A stretch of DNA of 23,604 nucleotides from JBOGXF01 sp050694275 (GTDB taxonomy: Bacteria; Actinomycetota; CADDZG01; WHSQ01), in contig JBOGXF010000122.1 in NCBI GenBank assembly GCA_050694275.1, positions 1 to 23,604 on the forward strand, in the 5' to 3' direction. The position numbers and the translations under genes are program-made. Below, in pieces: positions 7,086-14,073 of this stretch (the first letter of the stretch is position 1; the number at the start of each line of letters is the position of its first letter). Under the pieces are notes generated by a model. That model ran no database searches, was not told where the DNA came from, and saw only the letters and a list, made by a program, of their open reading frames with translations.

Positions 7086-7201
7086 GCCGCCGCCCCTGGC
7101 GCTCTCGTCTGCTTGAGCTCTTGGCGTGGGCCGCGGTGGCGGTCCTGACCGCGGTCATCCTCGTCCTGCTGTCCGAGCGCTTCCTGCCCTCGAACTTCTG
7201 A
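7082..7201 (+). CDS. 39-residue membrane peptide coupled to the sortase gene
   Basis: The ATG at 7082 overlaps the sortase stop codon (ATGA), so it is likely translated by coupling. The 39-residue product has a basic start (MSRRPWRSR), one strong membrane helix (about residues 11-31, LELLAWAAVAVLTAVILVLL) and a short tail ending SERFLPSNF. The strand ends in TGA at 7201, 10 bases before a 15-bp inverted repeat. The positive N terminus predicts the tail outside the cell, beside the sortase domain. It might assist the sortase or be a short structural peptide; no family is recognised. The start codon overlap and clean helix are the evidence for a real gene. Confidence 0.65.
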   Translation: MSRRPWRSRLLELLAWAAVAVLTAVILVLLSERFLPSNF

Positions 7202-7211
7202 GCTCCCACCG

Positions 7212-7264
7212 CCCAAGGTTGCGCGTTTCAGGCTCCTAAGAGGCTTCAGACGCGCAACCTTGGG
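7212..7264. terminator. Long inverted repeat between convergent genes
   Basis: CCCAAGGTTGCGCGT (7212-7226) and ACGCGCAACCTTGGG (7250-7264) are perfect 15-bp arms around a 23-base loop; a G-U and an A-U pair can extend the stem inward. It lies 10 bases after the stop of the 39-residue gene and 7 bases after the stop of the M20 peptidase gene on the other strand. It is well placed as a two-way terminator, although it lacks a T tract and is long enough to be a dispersed repeat unit. Confidence 0.55.
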
Positions 7265-7271
7265 AGTGCGA

Positions 7272-8591
7272 TTAGGGCGTGGCGGCGGCTCGTCGGACGG
7301 CGGCGGTCATGGCCTCGACCGCGGCCTCGAATCCCGCGAGCGGTACCCGCTCGTCGTGGCCGTGGATCGTCCCGAACACCTCGGGGGTCAGAACCAACGG
7401 GACCCAGCCGTAGCCGGTCGCGCCGCGGCTCCGGAAGTAGCGCACGTCGGTGAACCCCGGGGTGAGCGACGGGACGACCACCGGCGCTTGGGGGAGCCGG
7501 GCGGAGATCTCGGTCAGAGCGGGATAGAGGGGGCCGGGCTCGCTCACCGGCCCGCTCCGGTTGTCGGGGAGTTTCACCTCTACCCCGCGCGTGGCCGCCA
7601 CCTTTTCCATGCGCCCTCTGAACGCGTCGACATCCGTGTCCGGCAACAGCCGACAATCGAGCGCCGCCGACGCGGTGCTCGGAACGACGTTCTCCTTGTA
7701 GCCCGCCTGAACCATCGTGGGAGTCACCGTGTCCGACAGGAGCGCGGCGATGGTGCCCGCCGCACGCAGTCGCTTCTTGAGGATCCGCGCCACGACCGGG
7801 CCGGCCCCCGAGGCGAGCGCGCGGAACACCGCGGCCCTCGATCCACTCGAGGCGCCGGCGAGGATTCGGAGCTGGTCGCGCATGATGGGGTGGACCCGCG
7901 GGGCGTAGAAGCCGGCGAGGGAATCGATGACGGAAACGAGATCCGCGACCGCCTGCTTCTGAGGCGGCATCGAGCCGTGCGCCGGCTGTCCCGCCGCGGC
8001 GAGCTTGACCCAGTGGGCGCTCTTCTCCCCGAGCACTATCGGCAACACCGGGCGCTCGAGGATGCCGGTGAGCCCGTACCCCCCCTCGCCGAGCACCTCC
8101 GGCGGGGGCCGGCCGTCGGACAGGCCGACCGCGTCCCCGTGCTCGTCGACGAGCCACCCCGCCCCTTGGCGGCCCCCGGTTTCCTCGTCCGCGACCGCGC
8201 ACACGATCACCTCGCGCCCCGGACCTGCGTCGGAGTGCGTCAGCGTCGACACGGCCGCCGCGTGCATCGCCGCGATCCCCTTCATATCGAGCGCGCCCCG
8301 TCCGTAGACGTGCCCGTCGTGGACCTCGCCGCCGAACGGATCGCGCGTCCACTTGTCGGGTTCGACCGGCACGACGTCGGTGTGCGAGAGAAGTACCAGC
8401 GCCGCACGGTCGGTCGGTCCCTCGAGGCGCGCAACGAGGTTCGGGCGGCCACCAGGCGAGCGATAGATCTCGCATTTGAGCCCGGCCCCCGAGAGGTGCG
8501 ACTCAAGCAATTCGGCCGCGGGGCGTTCATTTCCGGGAGGGTTGGTCGAGTCGATCCGCAACAGCGCCTGCAGCAGCTCAACGGGCGTCAT
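7272..8591 (-). CDS. M20-family metallopeptidase (ArgE/DapE/CPG2-like)
   Basis: A 439-residue, cytoplasmic zinc peptidase or deacylase. Metal-binding and catalytic positions are visible: H70 and D72 in LLSHTDVVP, D102 in GRGALDMKG, E136-E137 in ADEETGG, and the C-terminal GTIHGHDERVP histidine. A dimerisation domain with an AHGSMP motif lies in the middle. M20 enzymes remove terminal amino acids or N-acyl groups; ArgE, DapE and carboxypeptidase G2 types share this pattern and substrate cannot be assigned. The frame is open further upstream, but the ATG at 8591 starts the homology and lies 6 bases after a TATAGT box. With the divergent epimerase it forms a pair that splits the usual crgA-to-trpG region. 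Confidence 0.9.
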   Translation of the reverse strand: MTPVELLQALLRIDSTNPPGNERPAAELLESHLSGAGLKCEIYRSPGGRPNLVARLEGPTDRAALVLLSHTDVVPVEPDKWTRDPFGGEVHDGHVYGRGALDMKGIAAMHAAAVSTLTHSDAGPGREVIVCAVADEETGGRQGAGWLVDEHGDAVGLSDGRPPPEVLGEGGYGLTGILERPVLPIVLGEKSAHWVKLAAAGQPAHGSMPPQKQAVADLVSVIDSLAGFYAPRVHPIMRDQLRILAGASSGSRAAVFRALASGAGPVVARILKKRLRAAGTIAALLSDTVTPTMVQAGYKENVVPSTASAALDCRLLPDTDVDAFRGRMEKVAATRGVEVKLPDNRSGPVSEPGPLYPALTEISARLPQAPVVVPSLTPGFTDVRYFRSRGATGYGWVPLVLTPEVFGTIHGHDERVPLAGFEAAVEAMTAAVRRAAATP

Positions 8592-8615
8592 GGGCCGACT
8601 ATAGGCTGCGTCTCC
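8592..8615. promoter_or_regulatory. 24-bp bidirectional promoter (M20 peptidase / epimerase)
   Basis: The whole gap between the two start codons is 24 bases: 6 bases, then ACTATAGGCT (8598-8607, fitting ANNNTANNNT), then 8 bases. Minus-strand box TATAGT ends 6 bases before the peptidase ATG; plus-strand box TAGGCT ends 8 bases before the epimerase ATG. Neither gene has room for a ribosome site, so both mRNAs should be leaderless or nearly so. The larB/DUF4446 gap has the same layout. Confidence 0.55.
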
Positions 8616-9659
8616 ATGAAGACGCTTGTGACGGGGGCATGCGGTTTCATCGGGTCGCACATGGTCGAGGCCGTGGCGGCCGCAGGACACGAGGTGGTCG
8701 CCGCCGATCTTCAGAGCGCGCTCGACGCGTCGCCGGAGGATCGCACGCGTTTCCCGGAGGTGTGCAGGGGCGCCGGCGCCCGGCTCGTCCCGCTCGACGT
8801 CACGGACATCGACTCGGTCAAACGCGCCATCGGGGGAGCCGAGCTTGCCTTTCATGTCGCGGCGGTGTTCGACTACACGGCTCCCGAGTCGCTTCTCCGA
8901 GCGGTCAACGTGGAGGGCACCCGTAACCTGTTCGACGCCCTGTTAGCCGACGGCAGCTGCCGGCGGGTCGTCAACTGGGGGGCCGGCGGCGTCTACGGAC
9001 ATCCCACTCCGACCAACACGCCGTTCGTCGAGGACCAGCCGAAGCGCCCGACCAACGCCTATCTGCGATCGAAGTGGGACCAAGAGCAGCTCGCCCACTC
9101 CTATCGAGCGCGCGGCGTCGAGGTGACATCCGTGCGCCCGACGTCCCCCTATGGCCCGCGCGCGGCGTACGGGTCGGGCCAGATGCTCCTCGGCCTCGCC
9201 CGCTCGCCGGTGGCGTTCAGAAACCTCACCGGAAACATTCCCTTTGGCCACGTCGCCGACCTCTGTTCGGCAGCGCTTTTTCTGGCGCAGCATCCGAGCG
9301 CCGACGGGGAGGCCTACAACGTCACCGACGATGGAAGGCTCGACGCGGTCGCGCTCGCGCGCCTCGTCGCGGACGAACTCGGTGAGAGAGCGCGCATCCT
9401 GCCGCCGGTGCCGATAGCCGCGACGCGCAGGGTGCTGTCGGGGACGGCGCGGCTGTCGATGGCGGTGGCGCGCCGCACGAAGAAGCGGCCGGTGCTCGAA
9501 TACGAACAGGTGCAGTACTTCGGGCGGGACTACCTCTACTCCAACGACAAGCTGAAGGCTACCGGTTTCGAGATGGAGTGGCCCCGGCCAGAGCCGGGAC
9601 TGCGCGCGACCCTGCGCTGGTACGTTGACAACGGCTGGCTGACTTCTAGGGCTGGCTGA
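8616..9659 (+). CDS. NAD-dependent epimerase/dehydratase (extended SDR)
   Basis: A 347-residue extended short-chain dehydrogenase. The nucleotide-binding motif TGACGFIGSH is at residues 6-15, and the Y149-xxx-K153 pair (AYLRSK) is in place. The serine usually found before the VYG motif (form SSxxVYG) is missing: the text is NWGAGGVYG. That makes classical catalysis uncertain. The C-terminal part (FGHVADLCSAALFL, YNVTDDG) is typical of the family, which acts on sugar nucleotides, sterols or polyketide-like substrates. Substrate unknown. The start ATG at 8616 is 8 bases after a -10 box. Stop TGA at 9657-9659 lies inside the second copy of a triplicated 17-base repeat. Confidence 0.88.
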   Translation: MKTLVTGACGFIGSHMVEAVAAAGHEVVAADLQSALDASPEDRTRFPEVCRGAGARLVPLDVTDIDSVKRAIGGAELAFHVAAVFDYTAPESLLRAVNVEGTRNLFDALLADGSCRRVVNWGAGGVYGHPTPTNTPFVEDQPKRPTNAYLRSKWDQEQLAHSYRARGVEVTSVRPTSPYGPRAAYGSGQMLLGLARSPVAFRNLTGNIPFGHVADLCSAALFLAQHPSADGEAYNVTDDGRLDAVALARLVADELGERARILPPVPIAATRRVLSGTARLSMAVARRTKKRPVLEYEQVQYFGRDYLYSNDKLKATGFEMEWPRPEPGLRATLRWYVDNGWLTSRAG

Positions 9660-9687
9660 CTTCTAGGGCCGGCTGACTTCTAGGCGC
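9637..9687 (+). repeat. Triplicated 17-base tandem repeat at the epimerase 3' end
   Basis: GGCTGACTTCTAGGGCT (9637-9653), GGCTGACTTCTAGGGCC (9654-9670) and GGCTGACTTCTAGGCGC (9671-9687) are three consecutive copies, differing only in the last three bases. The unit is not a multiple of three, so each copy shifts the frame. The current stop codon lies in copy two. A single-copy allele would read on to a TGA at 9688-9690. Confidence 0.95.
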
Positions 9688-9699
9688 TGAGGGGAGGGA

Positions 9700-10221
9700 T
9701 TGGCGACCTTCATCATCGATTGGCCCGTTCTGGTGTTCCTGGGGCTGGTGTTCGGCGACGGCGCGCCGGAGCAGCACTGGTGGCGTTCGCGCGCGTTCTA
9801 CGCGGGTCTTATGACGACCGGCGTGTTCACCGCCGCGGCGTTGCTCTCGTACATGGTGGCGCCGGACTGGATGTGGATGTACTTCGCCGATCCCGAGGAT
9901 CTGGACGGCGTGGTCAAGGTCATCCCAGCGGCCTACTTCTTCACGTTCTTGTTGGGGTTCGCCGCGGCCCTCGGCCTCCGCCGCCGCGGCCGGGTGTGGC
10001 AGGCCGCCGGGCTCGCTCTCGCGGCCGAGGGCGCCATCGTGGCCCTCACCTGGGACCGCTATCACCGCATCGGCACGAGGCAGGAGTGGGAAGAGGGGAC
10101 CGCCGCCGAGCTTTTCGCCGCCAAGCCCGAGGGTGCCGCCAGGAAGGTCGGGATGCTCGGCCCGCTGGTAGTCGGATCGTTCGTCCTTGGTCTGTATCTC
10201 GCGCGGAAGGATCGCCGATGA
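9700..10221 (+). CDS. Conserved-looking membrane protein of unknown function
   Basis: A 173-residue protein with about four or five membrane segments (5-20, 33-53, 71-93, 99-117, 150-168). A tryptophan-rich stretch APDWMWMYFADP follows the second segment. I do not recognise the family. It starts at TTG 9700, the only start in this frame after the TGA at 9688-9690. GGGGAGGG lies immediately upstream, closer to the start than is ideal, so a GTG at 9733 is possible. Its stop codon overlaps the trpG ATG as ATGA, so the two are co-translated. In mycobacteria the gene next to trpG here is a different membrane protein. Confidence 0.7.
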   Translation: MATFIIDWPVLVFLGLVFGDGAPEQHWWRSRAFYAGLMTTGVFTAAALLSYMVAPDWMWMYFADPEDLDGVVKVIPAAYFFTFLLGFAAALGLRRRGRVWQAAGLALAAEGAIVALTWDRYHRIGTRQEWEEGTAAELFAAKPEGAARKVGMLGPLVVGSFVLGLYLARKDRR

Positions 10222-10787
10222 GGTTGCTGCTGGTCGACAACTACGACTCGTTCGTCTACAACCTCGCGCAGGCGTTCGGCGCCCTGGGGGCCGAGCCGGT
10301 CGTCGTCCGCAACGACGCAACCGTCGACGAGCTCGAGGCGACCCGGCCCGACGCGGTCGTGATCTCGCCCGGGCCCGGTACCCCGGCGGACGCCGGCGTG
10401 TCGGTCGACGCGATCCGGCATTTCGCGTCGCGGGTCCCGGTTCTCGGGGTGTGTCTCGGGCACCAGTGCATCGGCGAGGCGTTCGGCGCGCGCATCGCGC
10501 GGGCCGATGTCGGACCGGTGCACGGCAAGACCTCGGACATCTCTCACGAGGGAACCGGCGTGTTCGCGTCGGTGCCCTCGCCCCTGGTCGCAACCCGCTA
10601 CCACTCGCTGTCCATCGAGGAGTCGTCGATGCCCGAGTCGCTACGGATAACCGCGACGAGCGACGACGGCACGATCATGGGCGTACGCCACAGGGAGCTT
10701 CCGGTCGAGGGCGTCCAGTTCCATCCGGAATCCGTCCTCACGACCGAGGGCCCGCGGCTGCTCGAGAACTTCCTGCGCGCGCTCTAG
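10218..10787 (+). CDS. trpG/pabA: Glutamine amidotransferase of anthranilate / aminodeoxychorismate synthase
   Basis: A 189-residue class I glutamine amidotransferase. The catalytic triad is visible: C79 in LGVCLGHQCIG, and H169 and E171 in FHPESVLTTEG; the early motifs VDNYDSFVYN and SPGPGTP are also typical. It frees ammonia from glutamine for the chorismate-using partner subunit, giving anthranilate for tryptophan or aminodeoxychorismate for folate. The partner is not in the window and sequence does not separate TrpG from PabA. This gene beside pknB is a conserved actinobacterial arrangement. GGAAGG lies 7 bases before the ATG. The stop codon TAG (10785-10787) overlaps the pknB stop on the other strand. 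Confidence 0.93.
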   Translation: MRLLLVDNYDSFVYNLAQAFGALGAEPVVVRNDATVDELEATRPDAVVISPGPGTPADAGVSVDAIRHFASRVPVLGVCLGHQCIGEAFGARIARADVGPVHGKTSDISHEGTGVFASVPSPLVATRYHSLSIEESSMPESLRITATSDDGTIMGVRHRELPVEGVQFHPESVLTTEGPRLLENFLRAL

Positions 10788-10797
10788 AAAAAGAGCG
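10780..10797. terminator. Hairpin over the convergent trpG / pknB stop codons
   Basis: CGCTCT (10780-10785) and AGAGCG (10792-10797) form a 6-bp stem with an AGAAAA loop, covering the stop codons of both genes. It is the only terminator-like element at this junction and would have to work for both strands. Weak by itself. Confidence 0.35.
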
Positions 10798-12688
10798 AGA
10801 AGAACCCGGCAAGAAACGCGAACGCGCGATCGTCCCCGAGCGCCGAGGTTCCCGGCTGCACGAACAGCGTCGCGTCGTCTCCGGCCGACACCGGGGTGCC
10901 GGGCTCGGGACTCTGTTCACACACGGTCCCCGGCGGCTGCGCGCACGGCCCGGTCGCGTCCTCTTGGCTCACATTGAGCCCAAAGGACTCTTCGAGGAAC
11001 TCCTCGGCGTCGTCGGCGTTGTCCCCCCTCACGTCGGGCATCTCGCGTTCCTCCGGGCCCTGGGACACGGTGATGACCACGGTGTCGCCTTCCTGCGCCT
11101 CGCTTCCACCCTCGGGATCCTGGGCGATGACGATGCCTTCCTCCTCGTCGCTCGGTGCGCGGTTGACCTCGACCTCGAAATCGGCCGCTTCGAGCTCGGC
11201 GCGCGCCTCGCTCTCGGGGTCGCCGACGACGCTCGGGACGATCACGGGCTCGGGCCCGGACGAGATGAAGAGGTCGACCTCCGTTCCGCGGTCGACCTCC
11301 TCGCCGGCCGCGGGATCGCTGCGGGTGACGCGGTCCTCTTCGATCTCGTCGCTCGGTTCTCGGGAGACATCGCCGCGCCTGAGCCTGGCGTCCTCAAGTC
11401 GCTCCTCGGCCTCCTCCTGAGTGAGGCCCTCGAGGTCGGGGACTTCGACCTGACGCACCCCGGAGGAGACGAAGAGCGTCACGACGTCGCCCTCCTCGGC
11501 CTCGGCGTCGGCCTCGGGGTCCTGCTCGACCACCTCGCCGACGGGTCTGCGGCTGAACCGGTCCTCAATCTCCCACTCGAGGCGGACGCGGCTTAGCTCC
11601 TGCGTCGCCTCGTTGACGTCCATCCCGACGACGTCGGGCACCGTGACCGGGTCCCCACCGAGGAGGTTCGTCGCGAGGAGATAGGCGAGGAGTGCGACGA
11701 CGCCCAGGATCACGAGCGTCATTGCGACGTAGAGGCCGGCCCGCCGGCGATCGGGCTCGGGCTCGTACTCGTCCGCGCGCAGGACCTCAGTGCGCCCACC
11801 CACCGGCGGAGCGACCATCGTCTCGTCGGCGAGGATCGGCGTGGCGAGCACCCGCTGGCCCGACAGGAATCGCTGCAGGTCTTCGTCCATCTCGGTCGCG
11901 CTGGCGTAGCGGTTGTCGGGATTCTTCGACATCGCTTTCAGGACGATCGCGTCGAGGGCCTGGGGAACGTCCGAGTTGACGGTCGACGGGGGCTCGGGGT
12001 CCTCGCGCACGTGCTTGTAGGCGATCGACAGCGGGCTCTCGCCGGCGAACGGAGCGCGCCCGGCGAGCATCTCGTAGAGCACGCAGCCCAGCGAATAGAC
12101 GTCCGAACGCGCATCGACGGGGTTCCCCTGTGCCTGTTCGGGCGATAGATACGACGCGGTGCCGATGACCATCCCGGTCTGGGTGACGGTTTGCTCGCCG
12201 TCGGCGACGAGCGCACGGGCGATGCCGAAGTCGGTCACCTTCGTCTGCGCGGTCGAGGTCACCATGATGTTCGCAGGTTTGATGTCGCGGTGTACGAGGC
12301 CGGACTCGTGAGCGCGATGCAGAGCGCGCGCGACATCGGACGCGATCTCAACCGAGCGCTCGGGGAGCAACGGGCCGGACTCGCCGATGATGTCGTTCAG
12401 CGGTCGCCCGTCGATGTACTCCATGACGATGAAGTAGGTGCCGTTGTCGGAGCCGTAGTCGTACAAGGACACGATGTTCGGGTGGTTGAGGTTCGCCGCC
12501 GCCTGCGCCTCACGCCGGAACCGCTCGACGAACGAGCGGTCGGTCGAGAGCCGGTGGCTCAGGACCTTGAGCGCGACCTCGCGGCCCAGCAGCTCGTCGC
12601 GCGCGCGGTACACCTCGGCCATGCCCCCGGAGCCGACGAGCTCTATCACCGCATAGCGATCTCCGTAGGTCCTGTCCTGCGCGCTCAA
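10784..12688 (-). CDS. pknB: Serine/threonine kinase PknB with four PASTA domains
   Basis: A 634-residue transmembrane kinase. The N-terminal domain has GSGGMAEV (19-26), the ATP-anchoring K41, HRDIKPAN (133-140), DFG (153-155), threonines in the activation loop (TVTQTGMVIGTASY) and LSPEQ. One membrane helix (about 318-340) is followed by four extracellular PASTA domains (346-410, 413-478, 481-545, 548-612), which bind muropeptides or lipid II. PknB tunes cell-wall growth and division. The last PASTA domain has two cysteines (C582, C590), and the protein ends with an unusual hydrophobic tail AFAFLAGFFSLFF. The start is TTG at 12688, overlapping the pknA stop codon (TTGA), with AAGAAGGAC just upstream; it is last in the operon. 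Confidence 0.95.
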   Translation of the reverse strand: MSAQDRTYGDRYAVIELVGSGGMAEVYRARDELLGREVALKVLSHRLSTDRSFVERFRREAQAAANLNHPNIVSLYDYGSDNGTYFIVMEYIDGRPLNDIIGESGPLLPERSVEIASDVARALHRAHESGLVHRDIKPANIMVTSTAQTKVTDFGIARALVADGEQTVTQTGMVIGTASYLSPEQAQGNPVDARSDVYSLGCVLYEMLAGRAPFAGESPLSIAYKHVREDPEPPSTVNSDVPQALDAIVLKAMSKNPDNRYASATEMDEDLQRFLSGQRVLATPILADETMVAPPVGGRTEVLRADEYEPEPDRRRAGLYVAMTLVILGVVALLAYLLATNLLGGDPVTVPDVVGMDVNEATQELSRVRLEWEIEDRFSRRPVGEVVEQDPEADAEAEEGDVVTLFVSSGVRQVEVPDLEGLTQEEAEERLEDARLRRGDVSREPSDEIEEDRVTRSDPAAGEEVDRGTEVDLFISSGPEPVIVPSVVGDPESEARAELEAADFEVEVNRAPSDEEEGIVIAQDPEGGSEAQEGDTVVITVSQGPEEREMPDVRGDNADDAEEFLEESFGLNVSQEDATGPCAQPPGTVCEQSPEPGTPVSAGDDATLFVQPGTSALGDDRAFAFLAGFFSLFF

Positions 12689-14073
12689 TCGTCCTTCTTT
12701 CCCTTGCCGGGCGGTGGTCTGTCCCCGGATCGCCCCGGTCCATCGTCGTCATCGTCGTCTTCTTCGGGGCCCTCGCTCAAAAAGAGCGTAACGGTGTCGC
12801 CGAACTCCAAAGGCTCGCCTGGCCCGGGATCCGTGTCGATAACCGTGTCCTTGGGAGCATCGTTTTCCACCTTCTCGTCCTTGATATCGAGTTCGAGCCC
12901 CAAACCCTCTAAGACGCTCTTGGCCTCGTCTTTGTTGTCTCCGATCAGGCTGGGCATCGACTCCCCGGGCTCTGGGCTCGGGGTGGGGGTCGGCGATTCG
13001 ACCGGCGCCCCCCCTCCTGCCCGCCGCTCGGATTGGGGCGTTTCACGGCCGGCGAGCCGGGCGAGCACGAGCGCGGCGGCGATGACGGCGAGGGCGGCGA
13101 AGGCGATGAGCACGCCTCGGCCGATGCGGTAGGGGTCCCATCTCGTGCCGGGGATCGGCCACACCGTCCCGTCGAGCTCCTCGGTCCCGGCCGGCCCGAG
13201 TCGCTCCGTCGGGGCCGCTCCCCCGGCCCCCATGACCGCGGTCGTGGGCGATCCGGCTTCCCCCGTGAGTGCGGCCAGGGCGGCGCGCATCTCGCCCGCG
13301 TCCCCGAAGCGGTCCGCCGGCCGCTTTTGCACGGCTCTCGCGACGACGGCGTCGAGCTCACGCGGCACGTCTGGATTGCGCTCGCTCGGGGCCGGGATGT
13401 CATCGGAGACGTGTCGCATGGCGACCGCAATCGGCGAGTCGCCGGTGAACGGGAGCGAGCCGGTGAGCATCTCGTAGAGGACGATGCCGGCCGCGTAGAG
13501 ATCGGAGGACGGCGTGATCCGGTCGCCCGACGCCTGTTCGGGCGAGATGTAGTGCGCAGTCCCCAGGACAGAGCCCGTAGCGGTCAGTGTCGAGTCGCCG
13601 ACCGCGCGCGCGATGCCGAAGTCGGTCACCTTGACTCTCTCGTCCTCTGTCACGATGACGTTCGCCGCCTTCACGTCGCGATGGATCACGCCGGCCGAGT
13701 GGGCGTGCCCGAGCGCGTCGAGCATCTGAATGGCGATGTGAATCGACCGATTCGGATCGAGCGGCCCATCCTCCCGGAGGATGCGCGACAGATCGCGGCC
13801 CTCGATGAGCTCCATCACGATGAAGTGACGTCCGTCGTCTTCTCCATAGTCGAAGACGTTCGCGATGTTCGGGTGCGACAGGGCCGCAACCGCGCGCGCC
13901 TCGCGCCGAAAACGTTCGACGAAGCGAGGATCCGACGCGAGATCCTCCTTGAGCTCCTTGACGGCAACGCGCCGGCCCAATCTCTCGTCGGTCGCGGCCC
14001 ACACCGTCCCCATCCCCCCGGAAGCGAGGCGGTCTTCGAGGACGTAGCGATCGAGCAGCTTCGCGCTTACCAC
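12685..14073 (-). CDS. pknA: Serine/threonine kinase PknA with one PASTA domain
   Basis: A 462-residue kinase. Motifs: ASGGMGTV (17-24), K39 in VAVKEL, HRDVKAAN (131-138), DFG (151-153) and ISPEQASG. A membrane helix (about 320-341) is followed by a Pro/Thr-rich linker, a single PASTA-like domain (372-435) and an acidic then basic tail (EEDDDDDD; PPPGKGKKDD). Mycobacterial PknA has no PASTA domain, so this form is different but seen in other actinobacteria. Proline in the usual HRDVKPxN loop is alanine. The start is GTG at 14073, seven bases inside the pbpA end; GTA follows, so this is the first start that fits. The gene couples to pknB by TTGA. Confidence 0.93.
   Translation of the reverse strand: MVSAKLLDRYVLEDRLASGGMGTVWAATDERLGRRVAVKELKEDLASDPRFVERFRREARAVAALSHPNIANVFDYGEDDGRHFIVMELIEGRDLSRILREDGPLDPNRSIHIAIQMLDALGHAHSAGVIHRDVKAANVIVTEDERVKVTDFGIARAVGDSTLTATGSVLGTAHYISPEQASGDRITPSSDLYAAGIVLYEMLTGSLPFTGDSPIAVAMRHVSDDIPAPSERNPDVPRELDAVVARAVQKRPADRFGDAGEMRAALAALTGEAGSPTTAVMGAGGAAPTERLGPAGTEELDGTVWPIPGTRWDPYRIGRGVLIAFAALAVIAAALVLARLAGRETPQSERRAGGGAPVESPTPTPSPEPGESMPSLIGDNKDEAKSVLEGLGLELDIKDEKVENDAPKDTVIDTDPGPGEPLEFGDTVTLFLSEGPEEDDDDDDGPGRSGDRPPPGKGKKDD

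Noticed and set aside
7082..7201. The 39-residue peptide as a sortase substrate because it ends near LPSN.
   Set aside because: A sorting signal needs the motif before a hydrophobic helix and basic tail; here the order is reversed and the motif is incomplete.
7260..8615. Open frame running into the epimerase from upstream on the plus strand.
   Set aside because: It is antisense to the M20 peptidase and its translation is Arg/Gly/His-rich without family signs; the NAD-binding motif begins at the ATG at 8616.
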